A stretch of 64,000 bases of DNA. Source: Candidatus Edwardsbacteria bacterium. GTDB lineage: Bacteria > Edwardsbacteria > AC1 > EtOH8. Each line of letters begins with the position of its first letter. The first letter of the stretch is position 1. The position numbers and the translations under genes were made by a program. Positions 60,684 through 64,000 of the stretch are shown here, piece after piece. The notes under the pieces were generated by a model. The model did no database searches, was not told where the DNA came from, and saw only the letters and a program-made list of their open reading frames with translations. The DNA is taken from assembly GCA_031082425.1 (NCBI GenBank), contig JAVHLB010000012.1:12604-76603 (forward strand), given 5' to 3'.

Positions 60684-63014
60684 TCATTTTAGCTTGACGA
60701 TCTTCCTGGTTTCATTTCCATCCCGGCTTGATAGCCTTATGAAATAGATCCCGGCAGATAAGGGCTGACCCATACTGTTTTTCCCGTCCCACTCCAAGGT
60801 GTATGCGCCTGGTTCGCACATTCCGCTTTGCACAATGCGGACCGGTCTGCCCAGAATGTCATAAATCCGAAGTTCCATCAACCCGCGGGAGGCCACGCTA
60901 TATCTTATGGTTGTCCTTTCCCTATGGGGGTTGGGCCATGCTTCCACTTTTGAGGGATGATATTGAGCAGCCCCCCCGGCATCCACGCCCTCTGCGCCCA
61001 AGGCCGGATTAATCAGAAAGCTCTTGATCAGCGAATCGCTCTGAGGGCCGATCCCGGCGCCACCGGTATAGTAAAGACAGTGACCAGACCCGCTACTGCA
61101 ATACACCCCTGCCAGAGTGGAAGCAACGGAACCAAGCTGGGCCAATTTCACTCCGCCGGCAGCCAATCCCGACAATCTGCCGAAACCCAATACCGCCGAT
61201 CCCAGCGTATCATTTACTTGTATCCCAGACACTCCGAACGGGTGATCGTAGGTCGAGATAATAGGAATCCCACTTCCGCTGTAATTTCCGTATCCACTGG
61301 CCCCGACCCAACCGCTGATAGGCATGATATTTGTGGAACCGCACAATTCAAATGGCGTCTTTCGCATCAACAACACCCTGCCTCCACCCTCTATGAACTG
61401 GCGGATCACGGAAGTATCCCCTGGCTCCGCCCCGTTTTCCAGCACCAAAGCCTGGTAACTGGGGCCGATGACTGGCGGCATATCCCAAAGGCTATCCACC
61501 GTGCCCCAGATCCCCCGTACCAGCTCCATCATGGCATGGTCCCCCCCGATCACCGCTGCCTGGCCCGAGCCTAGAATCTCTAAAGTTATGGTGGAATCGG
61601 CTTTCAACGTGTCCACCGAATCTGCAGCTATAACGGTAATAGCATACTGCCCGGGGGCCATATCCGTTGAAACCACCACCGTTAGTGAACAGGAACCGCT
61701 GGGATTTATGTACATCGGATTGAATGTAAGGCTAACATGACCTGTTCCCGGTTCAGGACTGACGGCGGCGCTGAGTTTTACCGTTCCGTGGTAGTCATTA
61801 TGCGAATCAATGGAGACAAATACGCTTTCGGTTCCGCCTGGCATAATGGAAATGGAGTAGGGCGTCATGTGGGGCCTAAAGTCCGGCATATTCTCCCACA
61901 GGAAAAGGTCCCCCAGGTCCTCAGCCCCGGCAATGATATCTAGATCACCATCCTGATCAATATCATCTACCTCCAGCGCCCAACCGCGTCCGAAATCGCT
62001 TCGAAGCACCATCGGGGCCCAGCTAAAGCTGTCGTTCCGGAATACGAGCAATTCTCCCGGGATCATCCCTACTGCCACAATGTCCAGATCGCCGTCACCG
62101 TCAAGATCGCCGCCCCGGACATTAACCGCCACGCCTAATTGGTCCGTGACGATATGTTTGATCCATTGGTTTGTTGCTAGGTCCTGGCAAAGCCAGTATG
62201 CTATCTCCTGACATTCGGCACCGGCGGCAATTATATCGTACAGGCTGTCTCCGTCCATCAGCACCGGCACGGCTATCTGGGCGCCAGCAAAATCCGAATT
62301 TATTATGTGTTCCTCCCAACTTGCCGGATACCCGCCCAGATTTTCCCACCAGCAGATGGTATTGGCGATCTCGGCCGCGCCGATCACGTCCAGGTCGCCG
62401 TCCCGGTCAATGTCCTGAATGGTAACGGTCTTGGTCCCGGCCAAGCTGTCGCATATCGCATGCTCTGTCCAGCCCGGAATTACGGCTCCATCGTTGTAGA
62501 ACACCGATATCGAGCCAGGATATGAACTGACCCCCACTACGTCTGTATGCCCGTCGGCGTTGATGTCGGCGCACATGGCATCGTGCGCACCGTAGGGATA
62601 TCCTATCACCCGCTTGGTCCAGCCTGTCGCCGGGTCTCCGCTGTTCTGCCACCAGTCGATCTGGCCCTGATACAACTCAGTGGCGACGATGTCGGGAAAT
62701 GTGTCATTGTCGATATATGCTACTTCGACCGACATGGCGTCATCAATGTAAGCATCCACAGGAAAACGCTCCCAATGGAGGGGGTCACCGCCATCGTTTC
62801 TCCACCAGTAAAGACCCCGTCCCGGGATCTCGGCTCCACCGATTATATCCCCGTCCCCATCGCAATCCAGGTCAAAGACAGTGATACAAGCGATCCCCTT
62901 AACTTCAAGGTCAATGGCTTGTCCCACAAATGACAGGCTTTGCGCCCCGGCCATACGCGGCGTTAAAGCCAGGGAGAGCCAGCCCATCACCAAATGGGTT
63001 ATGATTCTTTTCAT
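60684..63014 (-). CDS. Secreted FG-GAP/VCBS-repeat protein with T9SS-type C-terminal sorting domain
   Basis: A 776-residue protein with a signal peptide (about 1-24). A beta-propeller-like N-terminal half (about 25-370) carries calcium-loop repeats of the DxDxDG type (DLDCDGDGD, DINADGHTD, DIDRDGDLD, DLDGDGDLD, DIDQDGDLD). A middle region follows, then a C-terminal sorting domain (about 690-776: AWPNPHRERTTIRYSV, LRIYDILGRPVRIV, GAYTLEWDGKNSMGQPLSAG, final TRKIVKLK). It is probably displayed on the cell surface, binding calcium; the role is unknown. GGGAGG precedes the ATG. Confidence 0.9.
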   Translation of the reverse strand: MKRIITHLVMGWLSLALTPRMAGAQSLSFVGQAIDLEVKGIACITVFDLDCDGDGDIIGGAEIPGRGLYWWRNDGGDPLHWERFPVDAYIDDAMSVEVAYIDNDTFPDIVATELYQGQIDWWQNSGDPATGWTKRVIGYPYGAHDAMCADINADGHTDVVGVSSYPGSISVFYNDGAVIPGWTEHAICDSLAGTKTVTIQDIDRDGDLDVIGAAEIANTICWWENLGGYPASWEEHIINSDFAGAQIAVPVLMDGDSLYDIIAAGAECQEIAYWLCQDLATNQWIKHIVTDQLGVAVNVRGGDLDGDGDLDIVAVGMIPGELLVFRNDSFSWAPMVLRSDFGRGWALEVDDIDQDGDLDIIAGAEDLGDLFLWENMPDFRPHMTPYSISIMPGGTESVFVSIDSHNDYHGTVKLSAAVSPEPGTGHVSLTFNPMYINPSGSCSLTVVVSTDMAPGQYAITVIAADSVDTLKADSTITLEILGSGQAAVIGGDHAMMELVRGIWGTVDSLWDMPPVIGPSYQALVLENGAEPGDTSVIRQFIEGGGRVLLMRKTPFELCGSTNIMPISGWVGASGYGNYSGSGIPIISTYDHPFGVSGIQVNDTLGSAVLGFGRLSGLAAGGVKLAQLGSVASTLAGVYCSSGSGHCLYYTGGAGIGPQSDSLIKSFLINPALGAEGVDAGGAAQYHPSKVEAWPNPHRERTTIRYSVASRGLMELRIYDILGRPVRIVQSGMCEPGAYTLEWDGKNSMGQPLSAGIYFIRLSSRDGNETRKIVKLK

Positions 63015-63241
63015 GATTTACCTCCCTTATAAGTTTTGTTTTGGTTAAAATAATACCAAGCACAAACGTTTGTTTATGGTTCTGAACAAAAAACATGCCG
63101 TTTTTCGGCAAAATCTATGTTTTATATAAATAATATAAATATTTCCGTCCCCTATCCTCTCCTGGATTGGTTCATCAATTTGCGGCTAATAATATCATGT
63201 CCTACTTCTTCTTTTTCTGGAGATTCGTCTTGTACTATTGG

Positions 63242-63880
63242 TTATTTATCCCTATCCGGCGACATGCCCCGCAGAAAGATATCGACAAAAGCAAAATAAA
63301 TCTCCTTCCGTTTAGCCGGAGATATGCTCTTATTCATCATAGCTTTATTGAGATTGGTCCGTAATGAAAGATAAAAAGAGGAAAGGGTCCACAGGCTGTC
63401 CAGTCCTCGGCGCACTTTTCCTTCATCCTGTGCCTGCCTCAGAGCACTTTGCATGTATTTATCCGTACTGTCATAATACTCGCTCTGTTGAGCGTAAAGT
63501 TTTTTGTAGGTCTCGGTAGAATACAGCCCCCGGAAATCCATATACATCATCAACTGTAGATCTGCTGGGTGCCTGATAAAATAACTGTAATAAGAACTGG
63601 CGAAAGCCAAGAGCTTTCCGATCCCCGTGGACATGGCATCCATCCTCTCCTGGTTAAGTCTCCACCTTTCCCGGAAGCGCTCGAGATAAATGGCTACCAG
63701 CAGTTCGTCTTTGCTGGCGAAATAGGAATAGACCGTCTGTTTGGTGTACTCTGCTTTGCTGGCGATCTCATCCATAGTCACTGCCATCAATCCCTTTGAT
63801 TCTATCTGCCCCCAGGCCGCATTAATTATGTCGCGCCTCCTGACTGCGGCTACGTCCTGCCGTCTTTGCTTTATTCCCAT
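63242..63880 (-). CDS. TetR/AcrR family transcriptional regulator
   Basis: A 212-residue TetR-type repressor: N-terminal helix-turn-helix (residues about 15-60; IINAAWGQIESKGLMAVTMD, then IASKAEYTKQTVYSYFASKD) and a ligand-binding C-terminal domain with no recognised ligand signature. It is adjacent to the start of the FG-GAP gene on the same strand and its own promoter carries palindromes. Targets beyond itself are unknown. Confidence 0.93.
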   Translation of the reverse strand: MGIKQRRQDVAAVRRRDIINAAWGQIESKGLMAVTMDEIASKAEYTKQTVYSYFASKDELLVAIYLERFRERWRLNQERMDAMSTGIGKLLAFASSYYSYFIRHPADLQLMMYMDFRGLYSTETYKKLYAQQSEYYDSTDKYMQSALRQAQDEGKVRRGLDSLWTLSSFYLSLRTNLNKAMMNKSISPAKRKEIYFAFVDIFLRGMSPDRDK

Positions 63881-63882
63881 AT

Positions 63883-63938
63883 ATACTCTTAGTATGTATT
63901 ATTAGACTAATAGTATGATATTTTCATCAGTTTGTCAA
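63883..63938 (-). promoter_or_regulatory. Promoter and candidate operators of the TetR gene
   Basis: On the minus strand TTGACA (63938-63933), a 17-base spacer and TACTAT (63915-63910). Overlapping the -10 box is the perfect 13-base palindrome TATTAGACTAATA (63900-63912), and ATACT-CTT-AGTAT follows at 63883-63895, just upstream of the start codon at 63880. Both are plausible autoregulatory operators. Confidence 0.7.
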
Positions 63939-64000
63939 GTGTTATTTTAATTATTTTTTACAGTTCCGCACCTGGCTGACAATAAAAAGCCCCCCGCTTT

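Noticed and set aside
63961..64000. GC-rich AAAAAGCCCCCCGC at the right edge
   Set aside because: It could be half of a terminator stem, but the partner arm lies beyond the window, so no feature is called.

Overview
The window is a gene-dense, mostly GC-rich bacterial chromosome segment with no rRNA genes, no phage module and no CRISPR array. The gene set points to a Gram-negative-type bacterium of the Fibrobacteres-Chlorobi-Bacteroidetes (FCB) group or a related candidate phylum. It has a PorX-like response regulator with a PglZ domain, a PorV/PorQ-family outer-membrane protein, two secreted proteins with type IX secretion (T9SS)-style C-terminal sorting domains, an MglA GTPase and a TTG-rich start-codon pattern. 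The exact phylum is inference; a marker-gene tree would settle it.

Layout. 1-16.7 kb (minus strand): an apparent operon purD > giant 15-PAS/HD-GYP protein > giant 8-GAF/GGDEF protein > sensor kinase > PorX-like regulator > tsaE (cut by the window edge). The two giant genes carry opposing c-di-GMP chemistries and are translationally coupled. 16.8-17.7 kb: an IS200-like (RAYT-type) transposase between REP-like palindromes. 17.8-27.1 kb (plus strand): housekeeping genes ispE, spoVG, prs, rplY, pth, rpsF, two ssb paralogs, rpsR, rplI, a PTS EIIA, a zinc-ribbon protein, rpmB, a Nudix hydrolase, ruvX and mltG. Between spoVG and prs lie a possible structured RNA, a broken tRNA-Gln copy, a GIY-YIG endonuclease gene and an intact tRNA-Gln(UUG).

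27.2-45.6 kb (minus strand): era, DUF4833, a polyferredoxin-like membrane protein, an unknown membrane protein, rmuC, two patatin-like phospholipases around a DUF559 gene, and a strikingly AT-rich gene encoding an ABC/RecF-type ATPase fused to a methyltransferase. These are followed by ruvB, a TPR protein, a secreted sorting-domain protein, ruvA, ruvC, yebC, a methyltransferase, YbaN, an HD hydrolase and cysS.

46-60.6 kb (plus strand): two SPFH-domain proteins with small unknown neighbours, SemiSWEET, a secreted glycosidase-like protein, a PorV/PorQ-family protein, a CTP-dependent polyprenol/diacylglycerol kinase-like protein and a double-parvulin chaperone. galT-glgA-mglA and recG follow. 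60.7-64 kb (minus strand): an FG-GAP-rich secreted protein with a sorting domain, and a TetR regulator with a good sigma-70 promoter and palindromic operator candidates.

Standout points: the ATPase-methyltransferase fusion on an AT-rich island (a candidate defence or mobile gene), the coupled c-di-GMP giants, the T9SS-like components, the RAYT/REP cassette, and the broken and intact tRNA-Gln pair around a GIY-YIG gene. All functional calls are from reading translations and motifs by eye; no database search was run.
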